A DNA stretch of 59,654 nt, from contig JAGHZU010000012.1 in assembly GCA_017745235.1 (NCBI GenBank), positions 128,465 through 188,118 on the forward strand, in the 5' to 3' direction. This DNA comes from Caulobacter sp. GTDB taxonomy: Bacteria; Pseudomonadota; Alphaproteobacteria; Caulobacterales; Caulobacteraceae. A model generated the notes under the pieces. It was not told where the DNA came from, ran no database searches, and saw only the letters and a list, made by a program, of their open reading frames with translations. Numbering within the stretch: the first letter of the stretch is position 1; each line of letters starts with the position of its first letter. The translations under genes were made by a program, and so were the position numbers. Shown one piece after another: positions 16,025 through 23,856 of the stretch.

Positions 16025-16360
16025 TCAGAACGCCCGCTTGCCCGTCACCACCTCGAACCAAAGCCGGAAGTCGCCCGCCAGGCTGTAGAACGGATACTTG
16101 AAGGTGGCCGGGCGGTTCTTCTCGAACACGAAATGGCCCACCCAGGCGAAGCCATAGCCCAGGAACGGGGCGGCCACGAAGAAGCGCCAGTCGATCAGCG
16201 CGCCGCAGGCCAGGGCCGCGATCACCAGGGTCGTGCCCACCACATGCAGCCGCCGGCTCGTCCGGTCGGCGTGCTCGCTGAGATAGAAGGGATAGAAGGC
16301 GCCGAAGCTGCGATAGCGCTCGGCGGACTGGGGCTGTCGGATGTGATCGTGGCTGCTCAT
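16025..16360 (-). CDS. DUF962/Mpo1-like membrane protein
   Basis: A 111-residue protein with the DUF962 pattern: YRSFGAFYPFYLSEHADRTSRRLHVVGT at the N-terminus, two or three hydrophobic segments, and GYGFAWVGHFVFEKNRPATF before FKYPFYSLAGDFRLW. Conserved histidines (H-x-x-N/R, GHF) could bind metal; the yeast relative Mpo1 is an iron-dependent 2-hydroxy fatty acid dioxygenase. I use the ATG at 16360, preceded by CGGAG; the open frame upstream is shadow sequence of the luxI gene. It is divergent from luxI with about 140 bases between. Confidence 0.88.
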   Translation of the reverse strand: MSSHDHIRQPQSAERYRSFGAFYPFYLSEHADRTSRRLHVVGTTLVIAALACGALIDWRFFVAAPFLGYGFAWVGHFVFEKNRPATFKYPFYSLAGDFRLWFEVVTGKRAF

Positions 16361-16425
16361 GTCTCCGATGTTCCGTCCGTCGCGGCGTCGATGCAAGTGA
16401 TCGCCTTTGCAACCCTGGGCTGGCC

Positions 16426-16443
16426 ATAGGCCGTTCGGCCTAT
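16426..16443. promoter_or_regulatory. 18-bp perfect palindrome upstream of luxI (lux-box-like)
   Basis: ATAGGCCGTTCGGCCTAT is a perfect inverted repeat with 8-bp arms and a TT centre, 58 bases upstream of the luxI start. Its length (18 bp) is that of lux boxes bound by LuxR proteins. No T run follows, so a terminator is unlikely. Confidence 0.45.
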
Positions 16444-16501
16444 CGCGCCACGCGGAAGAAGGGTGATCTATGGGCGCCATCCGACCACGGGGGATGGAAC
16501 C

Positions 16502-17326
16502 ATGATCCACATCGTCACGTCCGAGAATCGGCATCTCTACGGCCCCCAGCTGTGGGCCATGCATGAACAGCGGCGTCTGCAGTGCGTCGAGAAGAACGGC
16601 TGGGTCGACCTGGTCGTGCTCGAGGGCGGCGAGGTCGACGACTTCGACGACGCCCAGGCCATCTACCTGTTGGGCTTCGACGACGAGATGCGGCTGGAAG
16701 TGGGCCTGCGCCTGCACCCCACCGAGGACCGCTGCATGCTGGCCGACAAGTTCCCTCACCTGATCGCGCCCGACGAGACGCCCAAGAAGGGCCCCGAGGT
16801 CTGGGAGGCCACGCGCCTGTTCACCACCGAGCTCTATCGCGCCAAGAAGGGTCCTGGCCGGGGCCTGAGGGTGTTCGAAGCCTGGGCGGCGGCCATGGAA
16901 CTGGCCCTGGTCAACGGCGTCGAGCGGTTCGTGGGCATGATCGACATGTCGCTGTATCCCGGCATCATGAACTCGCCGATCGACACGCGCCTGGTCGGCC
17001 TGCCCCGCCCCTATGCGTTCGGCGTCGTCGCCGGTTCGGAGATCGCCCTCTCGCCCGAACTGCTGGACCGCGTGCGCGAGGCCATCTGTCAGGAAGGCCC
17101 GATCGGCTACCACGTCGACGCGCTGGACCTGCGGGCCTTCGGTTCGCTGGCCGCCGTGCAGCGCCAGGTGGTCAGGGCCCTGGTGCCGCAGATCGACACC
17201 GGGTCCGCCCGCGACGAGTCGCTGGCCGCCGAAACATTGTATCGCCTGCACGACACGACCGGTCGCGCGCGGCGCATCTGGGCCGACAGGACCTCCACAA
17301 TTGCTCAATCATCCCTCAATGGTTGA
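16502..17326 (+). CDS. LuxI-type acyl-homoserine-lactone synthase
   Basis: A 274-residue protein whose first ~150 residues follow the LuxI pattern: MHEQRRLQCVEKNGW (conserved Arg and Trp), EVDDFDDAQAIYLL (D-x-x-D), LRLHPTEDRCMLADKFPHL (the R-L-x-P-T segment and F-P), and VWEATRLFTT (the W-E-x-S/T-R element). It would make an N-acyl-homoserine lactone from S-adenosylmethionine and an acyl donor. It is ~60-80 residues longer than classical LuxI. No LuxR gene is nearby; the next gene encodes an XRE-type repressor. The chosen ATG has GATGG upstream; an ATG 13 codons earlier is less likely. The upstream palindrome at 16426-16443 could be its control site. Confidence 0.82.
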   Translation: MIHIVTSENRHLYGPQLWAMHEQRRLQCVEKNGWVDLVVLEGGEVDDFDDAQAIYLLGFDDEMRLEVGLRLHPTEDRCMLADKFPHLIAPDETPKKGPEVWEATRLFTTELYRAKKGPGRGLRVFEAWAAAMELALVNGVERFVGMIDMSLYPGIMNSPIDTRLVGLPRPYAFGVVAGSEIALSPELLDRVREAICQEGPIGYHVDALDLRAFGSLAAVQRQVVRALVPQIDTGSARDESLAAETLYRLHDTTGRARRIWADRTSTIAQSSLNG

Positions 17327-17514
17327 GATCGGTGTTATCCTGTAACAAATGGGCCTAGAAATCGCCGCGTTTTGGGGCCTTAAGGCCTCGCGTTCCGCGC
17401 GCATGAGGGCAACAAGCTGAACCTCAGCGACGTAACGCCGCGCTTCGCCCTGTGTCGTTTCTTCGACGTATGGGACGTGTCAAAATGCGTGAACAACCGT
17501 TGGAGGCGATAAAG

Positions 17515-17952
17515 TTGAGCGAAGAAACCGAAGGCCGGCGCCCTAATCCCGTGGATCTGCACGTCGGTGGCCGCGTCCGCATGCGTCGCAAGCTGCTGGG
17601 CGTCAGCCAGGAACAACTGGCCGACTCCCTGGGCCTGACGTTCCAGCAAGTTCAGAAGTACGAGCGCGGCGCCAACCGCGTGAGCGCCTCGAAGCTGTAC
17701 GAAATCGCCCGCACCCTGCAGGTGCCGGTGTCGTTCTTCTTCGACGGCCTGGCCGACCCGATGGACGGCTCGGAACACGACGAAGTCGGCCAGCAGGCCG
17801 AGCGCATCGTGCAGGAATTCCTGACCACCCCCGAAGGTCTGGAACTGGCCGAGGTGTTCCCGAAGATCGGCCGTGGCCGCGTGCGTCGCCAAGTGCTGGA
17901 CCTGGTCCGCGCCATGGCCGAGGAAGCCGCCCGGAACGAAACCGCCGCCTGA
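17515..17952 (+). CDS. XRE/Cro-CI-type HTH transcriptional regulator
   Basis: A 145-residue alphaproteobacterial XRE regulator: RRPNPVDLHVGGRVRMRR, then helix-turn-helix SQEQLADSLGLTFQQVQKYERGANRVSA, then a C-terminal helix bundle. I start at the TTG at 17515 because a perfect GGAGG lies 8 bases upstream and this yields the short N-terminus usual for this family; ATGs at 17485 or 17452 lack such a site. Similar proteins regulate stationary phase, cell-cycle or quorum-linked genes. It follows luxI on the same strand with a ~190-base gap and ends with a strong terminator. Confidence 0.9.
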   Translation: MSEETEGRRPNPVDLHVGGRVRMRRKLLGVSQEQLADSLGLTFQQVQKYERGANRVSASKLYEIARTLQVPVSFFFDGLADPMDGSEHDEVGQQAERIVQEFLTTPEGLELAEVFPKIGRGRVRRQVLDLVRAMAEEAARNETAA

Positions 17953-17979
17953 TCCTCAGGCGGATACGACTCGTCCGCT

Positions 17980-18019
17980 CGGGTCCCGGCGAAGCCTCGC
18001 CGGGACCCGATCGCTTTTT
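17980..18019 (+). terminator. Strong rho-independent terminator after the XRE gene
   Basis: A perfect 13-bp stem (17980-17992 with 17997-18009) around a 4-base loop, followed a few bases later by five T (18015-18019). It ends the luxI/XRE side and separates it from the convergent PilZ gene. Confidence 0.9.
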
Positions 18020-18040
18020 GGGCGCCGCCCTGATCGCCGC

Positions 18041-18391
18041 CTAGGTGGCCGTAGCGCGCCGCTGACTGGCGGCCCAGATCCGCTTGGCCGTCTGCAGGCC
18101 CGACGGCGCCAGGCCGCGCAGGTCATGGCTGCGGGCGATCTTCAGGCCGTACTCGCGGTCCTTCTGCCAGACCACCTTCACGTCGTGGGCGAAGCCCGTG
18201 ACGAGGTCGACCAACTGCAGGGCGTCAGGCGGACTGGCGGTCGACAGCATCTGGATCCGCGCGCCGCCGGTCGACATGTCGCGGATCACGCAGTCCCAGG
18301 CGAACGCGCCGCACAGCGCCTTGCCTGCGTGCTGCATCGACGTACGCGGACCGGCGCGCCGGTCGTTCGCCCCGGAATCGAACTTGGACAT
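18041..18391 (-). CDS. PilZ-domain protein (putative c-di-GMP receptor)
   Basis: A 116-residue single-domain protein with the two PilZ ligand motifs: RRAGPR (R-x-x-x-R, residues 11-16) and DMSTGGA (D-x-S-x-x-G, about 38-44), then a beta-rich core. It could bind cyclic di-GMP and act through protein contacts. There is no fused output domain. It is divergent from the glucokinase-like gene. Confidence 0.85.
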   Translation of the reverse strand: MSKFDSGANDRRAGPRTSMQHAGKALCGAFAWDCVIRDMSTGGARIQMLSTASPPDALQLVDLVTGFAHDVKVVWQKDREYGLKIARSHDLRGLAPSGLQTAKRIWAASQRRATAT

Positions 18392-18605
18392 GGAAGTACC
18401 AACGCGCGGCGGACGTTAATCGACCGTGCAGGCGCACGGTTTATTCCGCGCTGACCATCTCCGCTCCCTGGCCTTCCCGGCGATCCGATCCTGGAACCTC
18501 CAGGCGGGACAGTGGCTTTCGGCGGTAACGTCTTCTAACGAAAACCAGCGTTATTCTTGAGGAGAGGCCGGCGCAGACCGGCCCCGAGGGAGCGAGAGGA
18601 AACCC

Positions 18606-19598
18606 ATGACCCACGGCGTGGCGCTGTTGGCCGACGTGACCGGCCGCGAGCTGGTCTTCGCCCTGGCCCGCCCCGGTGACCCGCCGGGCGAGCACCGCAC
18701 GAGGCCCTGCGCCAGCCTGCCGGAACTGGAGGCGGCCTTTCGCGACATCCTGGCCGAGGTCGGCGTCGAGGCGCTGGTCGGAGTGGCGGTCAGCGCCGCC
18801 GGACCTGAGATCGACGGCGCGATCGTGCTGACCAGCACCGGACTGACCCTGTCCCAGGCCTGGCTGCGCAGCGTGGCGCGCACGCCTCGCGCCTATCTGG
18901 TCAACGACTTCACCGCCTGCGCCATGGGCGCCCCACGCATCGCCGAGGCCAGGCTGGGCGTCGTCCACCCGGGCAAGCCCGCCCGCAACGCCGCCATCGC
19001 CGTGCTCGGACCCGACATCGGCCTGGGCGTGGCGGCCCTGGTCCCGACGCGCGGCGACAGCTGGCTGGCCGTGCCCAGCGAGGGCGGCCATATGGACTTC
19101 TGCCCCGTCGAGTCGCGCGAGGCTCCGATCTTCTCTGCGATCCGCGGCCGCCACGGCGATGTCGCCGCCGAGCGCCTGCTGTCCAAGGAGGGCCTGGCCG
19201 AGATCCACGGCGCGCTCGTCAGCGACGGCGATCCCCTTTTCACGCCAAAAAATGACAACGCTGTCATAGCTAGGGCGCGAGCGGGAGATCCGCAGGCGCT
19301 GGAGGCGATCTCGATCTTCAGCGGCCTGCTCGGCGGCTTCGCCGGCGACATGGCCCTGCTGTTCGCCGCCCGCGGCGGGGTGTTCCTCAACAGCCCCCTG
19401 CTGGAAGACATCGGCGACCTCCTCGACCTGGACGCCTTCGCGCGTCGCTACCGGGCCAAGGGACGGATGAGCTACTACCTGGATGCCCTGCCGGTGTTCT
19501 CCATGCCCGGCCGCCCCGCCCTGCTGGGCCTGTCCAGCCTCTTCTCCGCCAGCGACATGCGCTACGCCGCCACCGACGTGAAGTTCCTGGACTGCTGA
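18606..19598 (+). CDS. glk: Glucokinase family protein with degenerate ATP-phosphate motifs
   Basis: A 330-residue protein that follows the bacterial Glk pattern: catalytic D101 in LVNDFTACAMG, the sugar-binding SEGGHMDFCP (158-167, E159 and H162), and GVFLN near residue 260. However, the N-terminal phosphate loop, normally DIGGTN, reads ADVTGRE (9-15), and the second phosphate motif, normally GPGTGLG, reads GPDIGLG (135-141). Sugar-binding residues are kept while ATP-contact residues are changed, so it may be a low-activity enzyme or a sugar sensor. The ATG has a GAGAGGA-type site upstream. It is followed convergently by the 110-residue gene (4-base gap). Confidence 0.78.
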   Translation: MTHGVALLADVTGRELVFALARPGDPPGEHRTRPCASLPELEAAFRDILAEVGVEALVGVAVSAAGPEIDGAIVLTSTGLTLSQAWLRSVARTPRAYLVNDFTACAMGAPRIAEARLGVVHPGKPARNAAIAVLGPDIGLGVAALVPTRGDSWLAVPSEGGHMDFCPVESREAPIFSAIRGRHGDVAAERLLSKEGLAEIHGALVSDGDPLFTPKNDNAVIARARAGDPQALEAISIFSGLLGGFAGDMALLFAARGGVFLNSPLLEDIGDLLDLDAFARRYRAKGRMSYYLDALPVFSMPGRPALLGLSSLFSASDMRYAATDVKFLDC

Positions 19599-19602
19599 GG
19601 CC

Positions 19603-19935
19603 TCAGCCGTCGTCGCGCCAGCCGTTGCGCAGCAGGTCCACGGCCAGCAGGTGGGCGGTCTCCAGGGTCAGTTCCTCCAGCCGTTCCAGCAGGGCCAGGC
19701 GCTGCTGGGGCGAGCGGGCGTGGGCGTAGAGCGCGCAGATGCCGTGCAGCCGCTCGCGGATGTCCACCGCCGGCGGCTCGGAATGCAGCAGCGAGGCCTC
19801 GGCCAGTTGGGCCGGCGCCTCGCCCTTGCGCCCGAAGGCCCGCTGCGGCGCGTCGAACTCCAGCGACTCCAGGCCGGGCCAATCGAGGGCGCTCATGGTC
19901 TCAACTCCATCCACTGAGAGATCGTCAAAGGTCAT
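19603..19935 (-). CDS. Small hypothetical protein downstream of tadG
   Basis: A 110-residue, acidic and leucine-rich protein with a helical C-terminal half (RLALLERLEELTLETAHLLAVDLL); no signal peptide or membrane segment, and no family I recognise. It starts 12 bases after the tadG stop codon with GGGAG in between, so it looks co-translated; an internal ATG at 19896 also has a GGAG site. Third gene of the tadE-tadG unit; its role in the pilus locus is unknown. Confidence 0.68.
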   Translation of the reverse strand: MTFDDLSVDGVETMSALDWPGLESLEFDAPQRAFGRKGEAPAQLAEASLLHSEPPAVDIRERLHGICALYAHARSPQQRLALLERLEELTLETAHLLAVDLLRNGWRDDG

Positions 19936-19947
19936 CGGGCCGCTCCC

Positions 19948-21651
19948 TCAGGCCACCAGGGCCGCCGCGCCGCAGCGCAGGCCGTTGGAGCGCACGTCCG
20001 CCTCGCCCAGCCCCAGGCCGAGCAGGTTGGTCAGCGAGACGATCACCCCGTCCAGGGGCGCGGTCGCGGCCGCCAGCACCGGTTTCAGCGCCGCCAGGAT
20101 CGCGGCGTCGCCAAGGCCCAGCTGGATGCCCAGCAGCTCCACGTCCAGCTTCAGGTTGCCCAGCAGGGTCGACGTCGTCGCCGCCAGGGTGTCGTTGGTC
20201 TTGACGGTCTTGATCGTGCGCTGGCGCACGTCGGCGTCGGTGAAGGTCACGCTCTGCCAGGAGGCTCCGCCCAGGGCCGCGTCGGCCTTGCCCGTCACCT
20301 TGAACAGCGGCGCCTGGACGATGTTGGTCGTCGTGACGGTCAGCGGCTGCTTGAAGTTGTTGAGGGTGGAGACGTCGATGTCGCCGATCTTCAGCGTGCC
20401 CAGGCTGGGCTTGACGTCCAGGGTGGTGGTCTTCTGGCCGCAGTCGATCGCCTTCAGCTTGGCCTCGCCGGAGGCCAGTTCGACCAGCACCGGCAGGTGG
20501 ATCTGGGCCAGACCGCCCAGCAGGCCCGAGCCCAGCAGCTTGACGTCGACATAGAGCCGCGCCTGCGAGGTGCGCACCACCACGGTCTTGTCCTGGGTGA
20601 TGGTCATGAAGGGCGAGTTGTTCGGCGGCTCGCCGATCGCCAGCCACACGTCGGTGTCGAGCAGGCCGGGAACCGAGGCGCCCAGGTCCAGCTTCACCTG
20701 CCGCTGCCCTTGGCCGATCTGCAGCATCGTGGTGGTCAGGTCGAGGGCGCTGAGCGAGACCAGGGCCCGCTGGCCGCCGGACACGTGATCCTGCGGGCCA
20801 TAGGGTCCCAGCGCCACCAGGGCGTCCAGATGCGCCTTGCTGCCATTGCCCACCTGCAACGCCAGGGTCTTGGCCGCCTGGGCCGCCTGGGTCTTGCCGG
20901 CCGCCGTCAGGGCGTCGGACAGGGCGCTCAGCGCCTGGCCGGTGGTCAGGTCGGCCTTCAGCACCTGGTCGTAGGTCGCGCCCTTCAGTTTCAGCTTGGC
21001 CGCCACGGCGTCCAGGTAGCCGAACAGGGTCACGTCCGCGTCGGCCAGAGCGTTGTAGTCCATGACCGACAGGTTGATCTGGCTGCCCGTCAGCCCGCCC
21101 AGCAACTGGTTGACCAGGCCGCCCTGAAGGCTGGCCAGGCGCGTGCCGATGGAGAACGCCGCCAGGTCGGCCCGGGCGGCGGTGGCCTCGCGCCGGATCG
21201 GCCAGGTCGAGCGGCCCAGCAGCGCCGCGCCGAAGAAGAGGTCGGCGTCGCTCCGCACCGACACCCTGACCGCGTTGGGGTTGACCGCGGTCGCCGTGAA
21301 GCGGCTGGCCACCGGGATGGAGGCGTCGCTGACGTAGTTGCCGGTGGTGACGGTGGCCGTGGGCGACGTGGCCCAGCCCTGGTTGTTGGCCGACGCCGTC
21401 GCCTGGGCGGCGACCTGGGCGCGGGTGATGTCGTTGGCGGCGGCCAGGGCCGCCAGGTCGGCCACGCCCTGCAGGCGACGGCTCTGCAGGAACACCGAGC
21501 CCACGTCCACCGCCAGGGCGGCCAGGGCCAGGATCATGACCATCGAGGCGGCGGTGATCACCGACACCGCGCCCCGCCGTTCCTTCAGGAAGGCGGGGAG
21601 AAAGGCGGAGACGGGATGGCGGACGCCGCGTCCGCTTCGCGAACCGGCCAT
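19948..21651 (-). CDS. tadG: TadG-like Flp pilus assembly protein (pseudopilin-associated, von Willebrand-type class)
   Basis: A 567-residue protein with a short basic N-terminus, the RRGAVSVITAASMVMILALAAL hydrophobic segment (about residues 25-47) and AVDVGSVFLQSRRLQGVADLAALAAA, which is the classical TadG/TadE-type N-terminal region. The rest is a Ser/Thr/Leu/Gly-rich, low-complexity extracytoplasmic part with repeated LGGL/LLG segments. TadG proteins anchor or help assemble tight-adherence pili. It starts 7 bases after the tadE stop, and its start lacks a strong Shine-Dalgarno, suggesting coupling. Confidence 0.82.
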   Translation of the reverse strand: MAGSRSGRGVRHPVSAFLPAFLKERRGAVSVITAASMVMILALAALAVDVGSVFLQSRRLQGVADLAALAAANDITRAQVAAQATASANNQGWATSPTATVTTGNYVSDASIPVASRFTATAVNPNAVRVSVRSDADLFFGAALLGRSTWPIRREATAARADLAAFSIGTRLASLQGGLVNQLLGGLTGSQINLSVMDYNALADADVTLFGYLDAVAAKLKLKGATYDQVLKADLTTGQALSALSDALTAAGKTQAAQAAKTLALQVGNGSKAHLDALVALGPYGPQDHVSGGQRALVSLSALDLTTTMLQIGQGQRQVKLDLGASVPGLLDTDVWLAIGEPPNNSPFMTITQDKTVVVRTSQARLYVDVKLLGSGLLGGLAQIHLPVLVELASGEAKLKAIDCGQKTTTLDVKPSLGTLKIGDIDVSTLNNFKQPLTVTTTNIVQAPLFKVTGKADAALGGASWQSVTFTDADVRQRTIKTVKTNDTLAATTSTLLGNLKLDVELLGIQLGLGDAAILAALKPVLAAATAPLDGVIVSLTNLLGLGLGEADVRSNGLRCGAAALVA

Positions 21652-21658
21652 GGCCCCC

Positions 21659-22084
21659 TCAATAGCCTCCGAGCTGGATCGACGCCTGGCGGTTGATGAC
21701 TTCCGAAGGCATCGGCGCCAGGCCCTTGGCCGCGAAGGCGAAGGAGTTGGCGGCGTCGTAGGAGACCTTGACGGTGAAGCGGCCGTTCTGGTCGACGACC
21801 TGGGTGGAGACCTTGGCCGGCTCCAGCTGGGCGTAGTCGGCGGCGCTGGCGGCGACCGAGGCCTTGGCCAGCGTCGCGCGTTCGGCGGCGTTCAGGCCGG
21901 GCAGGGCCGCCCGGGCCGCATCGTTGGCCATCTGCTGCACCGAGTGCGACATCCAGAAATAGCCCCCGTAACCCGTGATCCCCATCAGGACGAAGATCAG
22001 AAGCGGGGCCAGAAAGGCGAACTCGACCGCCGCCGCGCCCGAGACGTCGCGACGAAATCCACGCTTTTCCAACAGCTTCGACAT
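21659..22084 (-). CDS. tadE: TadE-like Flp pilus protein
   Basis: A 141-residue pseudopilin-like protein: basic N-terminus, GAAAVEFAFLAPLLIFVLMGITGYG (Glu at position 5 of the prepilin-like hydrophobic segment), then an extracytoplasmic domain. It would be processed at the glycine/alanine before the hydrophobic segment and help pilus formation. It heads the leftward tadE-tadG-small gene unit and is divergent from the Phd-PAS gene; the intergenic region is A+T-richer and carries tandem palindromes. No other tad genes are in the window. Confidence 0.84.
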   Translation of the reverse strand: MSKLLEKRGFRRDVSGAAAVEFAFLAPLLIFVLMGITGYGGYFWMSHSVQQMANDAARAALPGLNAAERATLAKASVAASAADYAQLEPAKVSTQVVDQNGRFTVKVSYDAANSFAFAAKGLAPMPSEVINRQASIQLGGY

Positions 22085-22161
22085 GGGTCCGACTCCTGCC
22101 GCGAAGGTTGAGGCTGCAGGATCGCGCGACCGGATATGCCGTCGCGTTTACGCGGATTTTC

Positions 22162-22181
22162 CGTATTTTACGTATTTTACG
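22162..22181. promoter_or_regulatory. Tandem overlapping palindromes between tadE and the Phd-PAS gene
   Basis: CGTATTTTACG occurs twice, at 22162-22172 and 22171-22181, overlapping by two bases. Each is an 11-bp inverted repeat (CGTA-TTT-TACG). It lies 78 bases upstream of tadE and about 148 upstream of the Phd-PAS gene, in the only A+T-rich stretch nearby, so it is a plausible operator for the Phd-like domain. Confidence 0.45.
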
Positions 22182-22329
22182 GCGACAGCCTGCCTCGCTT
22201 GCAGGTGGCCCCTATTCATTGTCGCTCAACCGTCGCGGTGGTATTTTCGCCTTGTAGAATACAGTCAAGCGTTGGGGGAGATCAGCGTTCGGCGGAGAAA
22301 CCGGATTCTCCGGAAAATTTGGAGAGAGC

Positions 22330-23226
22330 ATGAAGAATCTCGCCATTGCAGCGCACGCCACCGCCGGTGAAGTCAGTCGAAACTTCGGCCAGTGGCAAGA
22401 TGTCGCACTTACCGGTCCGGTCATCATTACCCACCACGGACGCCCTCGCGTGGTTCTGCTTTCGGCCGATCGCTATGCGGCGTGGGGCGACGAGCAGTCC
22501 AGCCACGCCGACACGACCGACCGCCACGCCGAAACCAGCCGCGAGGCCATCCTTGAGCATCTGGCCGAGGGTTTCATCGCCCTGGACCCCACCTTGCGGG
22601 TCACCAAGGTCAATCCGGTGTTCGAAGCCCTGGTGGGACGCAGCGCGGCCCAACTGGTCGGCGCGGCCTGGGGCGAGCTGTTCCCGGCCGCCACCCAGGC
22701 GGTGATCGCCGAGCAGATGCGGCGCGTCCTGCGCACGGGCGAGGCGGTCGAGTTCGAGGCCGACTCCACGGTCCAGCCCGGCCGTTGCTATGGGGTGCGG
22801 ATCTTCCCCTATCCGGGCGGCGTGGCGGCGCTGTTCGCCAACCGCACCGAGGAGCACACCCTGCGCACGCGGCTCCGCCACGCCCGCGCCATGCGCGAGG
22901 CGACCGACGCCATGCCCCGCCTGGCCGTGGCCCGGCTGAACGTGCGCGGCGTGCTGGCCGAGACCGACGCCGACTTCCTGCGGCTGACGGGCTTCACCAG
23001 CGCCGAACTGCTGGACTGCCGCCTGACGGACGTGGTGCGTCCGGCCGATCGGCGCGCCCTGACCCTGGCGCTGGAGAAGGTGCTGCAAGGCGGCCCCGCC
23101 GCCGTTGTGCCCACCGCCCTGCTGGTCAAGGCCGGCGAGGAACGCCCGGTCGAGGTCTCCCTGGCCGCCATCATGCGCGACGGCGCGCCCGACGGAGTGA
23201 TGGCTCTGTTGATGACCCAGGGCTGA
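22330..23226 (+). CDS. Phd/YefM-like antitoxin domain fused to two PAS domains
   Basis: A 298-residue protein. Residues 1-52 (TAGEVSRNFG...VALTGPVIITHHGRPRVVLLSADRYAAW) match the Phd/YefM antitoxin fold, which binds DNA. Two PAS domains follow, about 75-175 (ILEHLAEGFIALDPTLRVTKVN) and 195-295 (LAVARLNVRGVLAETDADFLRLTGFTS). There is no kinase or other enzymatic domain and no toxin gene next to it; the neighbours are pilus genes (divergent) and an SRPBCC gene (convergent). It may be a ligand-sensing repressor that has borrowed an antitoxin DNA-binding domain. The AGAGAGC site before the ATG supports the start. Confidence 0.8.
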   Translation: MKNLAIAAHATAGEVSRNFGQWQDVALTGPVIITHHGRPRVVLLSADRYAAWGDEQSSHADTTDRHAETSREAILEHLAEGFIALDPTLRVTKVNPVFEALVGRSAAQLVGAAWGELFPAATQAVIAEQMRRVLRTGEAVEFEADSTVQPGRCYGVRIFPYPGGVAALFANRTEEHTLRTRLRHARAMREATDAMPRLAVARLNVRGVLAETDADFLRLTGFTSAELLDCRLTDVVRPADRRALTLALEKVLQGGPAAVVPTALLVKAGEERPVEVSLAAIMRDGAPDGVMALLMTQG

Positions 23227-23244
23227 CCTGGCCCTCCGATAGAT

Positions 23245-23280
23245 GTCATCCCGGACAGCGCGACGCGCTTCCGGGATGAC
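23245..23280. repeat. REP-like intergenic palindrome (family GTCATCCCGGA)
   Basis: An 11-bp perfect inverted repeat (23245-23255 with 23270-23280) plus 4 more inner pairs, between convergent genes. The same half-site TTCCGGGATGAC recurs at 44104-44115 and, with one change, at 37340-37351. It could end transcription from both sides. Confidence 0.65.
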
Positions 23281-23301
23281 GACGAGGCAAGCCTCGGAGC
23301 C

Positions 23302-23829
23302 TCAGGCTTCCGCCTGGGCCTTCAGCTTGGCCAGGCCCGCTTCGAAGTCGCGACCGACCGCCTTGTCCAGGTTGAAGATCACGCCCATCAGCTTGCTGAT
23401 GAACGGCGCGGGACCCTCCATCGTCCAGGTGACGCGGGTGGCCGCGCCCTGGGGCTCGAGCGTGAAGGTCACGTTGTTGCTCGACTTCATCGGCTTGTTG
23501 AAGTCCAGCCGCAGCTTCAGGTTCTGCGGCGCCTGGGCCTGGACGATCTCCATGCGCCCCACCCCCGCCCGGCCCTTGCTGTCCCAGGCATAGGCCGCGC
23601 CAACGCCGGAGGCCGGACCGGAATAGGTGCGGGCCATGGCCGGATCCAGGCCCTCATAGGGCGACCACACGCTCCAGCGACGGAAGTCGTCCAGCAGCGG
23701 GTAGATCTTGTCCGGCGTGGCGTTGACCACGGTCGAGCGGCTGACGCGGAAGGTGTCGGGCCGGGTGGCGGCGTAGGCCAGCAGGCCGGCGATGGCGGCC
23801 GCCACGACGATGGCGATGATCTTGAACAT
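23302..23829 (-). CDS. Membrane-anchored SRPBCC/polyketide-cyclase-type protein
   Basis: A 175-residue protein with an N-terminal membrane anchor (residues 2-20) and an SRPBCC domain: VVNATPDKIYPLLDDFRRWSVWSPYE, then GAAYAWDSKGRAGVGRMEI, VTFTLEPQGAATRVTWTMEG and a C-terminal helix. Such proteins bind hydrophobic ligands. It lies 27 bases downstream of the VOC gene with a good GGGAG site, so it should be part of the same unit and under the ECF-type promoter at 24324-24351. Confidence 0.83.
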   Translation of the reverse strand: MFKIIAIVVAAAIAGLLAYAATRPDTFRVSRSTVVNATPDKIYPLLDDFRRWSVWSPYEGLDPAMARTYSGPASGVGAAYAWDSKGRAGVGRMEIVQAQAPQNLKLRLDFNKPMKSSNNVTFTLEPQGAATRVTWTMEGPAPFISKLMGVIFNLDKAVGRDFEAGLAKLKAQAEA

Positions 23830-23856
23830 GGTGATGCTCCCTCTCGTCTCGATGGC

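Noticed and set aside
17323..17348. Sigma-70-like promoter between luxI and the XRE gene
   Set aside because: TTGAGA and TAACAA/TGTAAC are too close together for a normal spacer and overlap the luxI stop codon.
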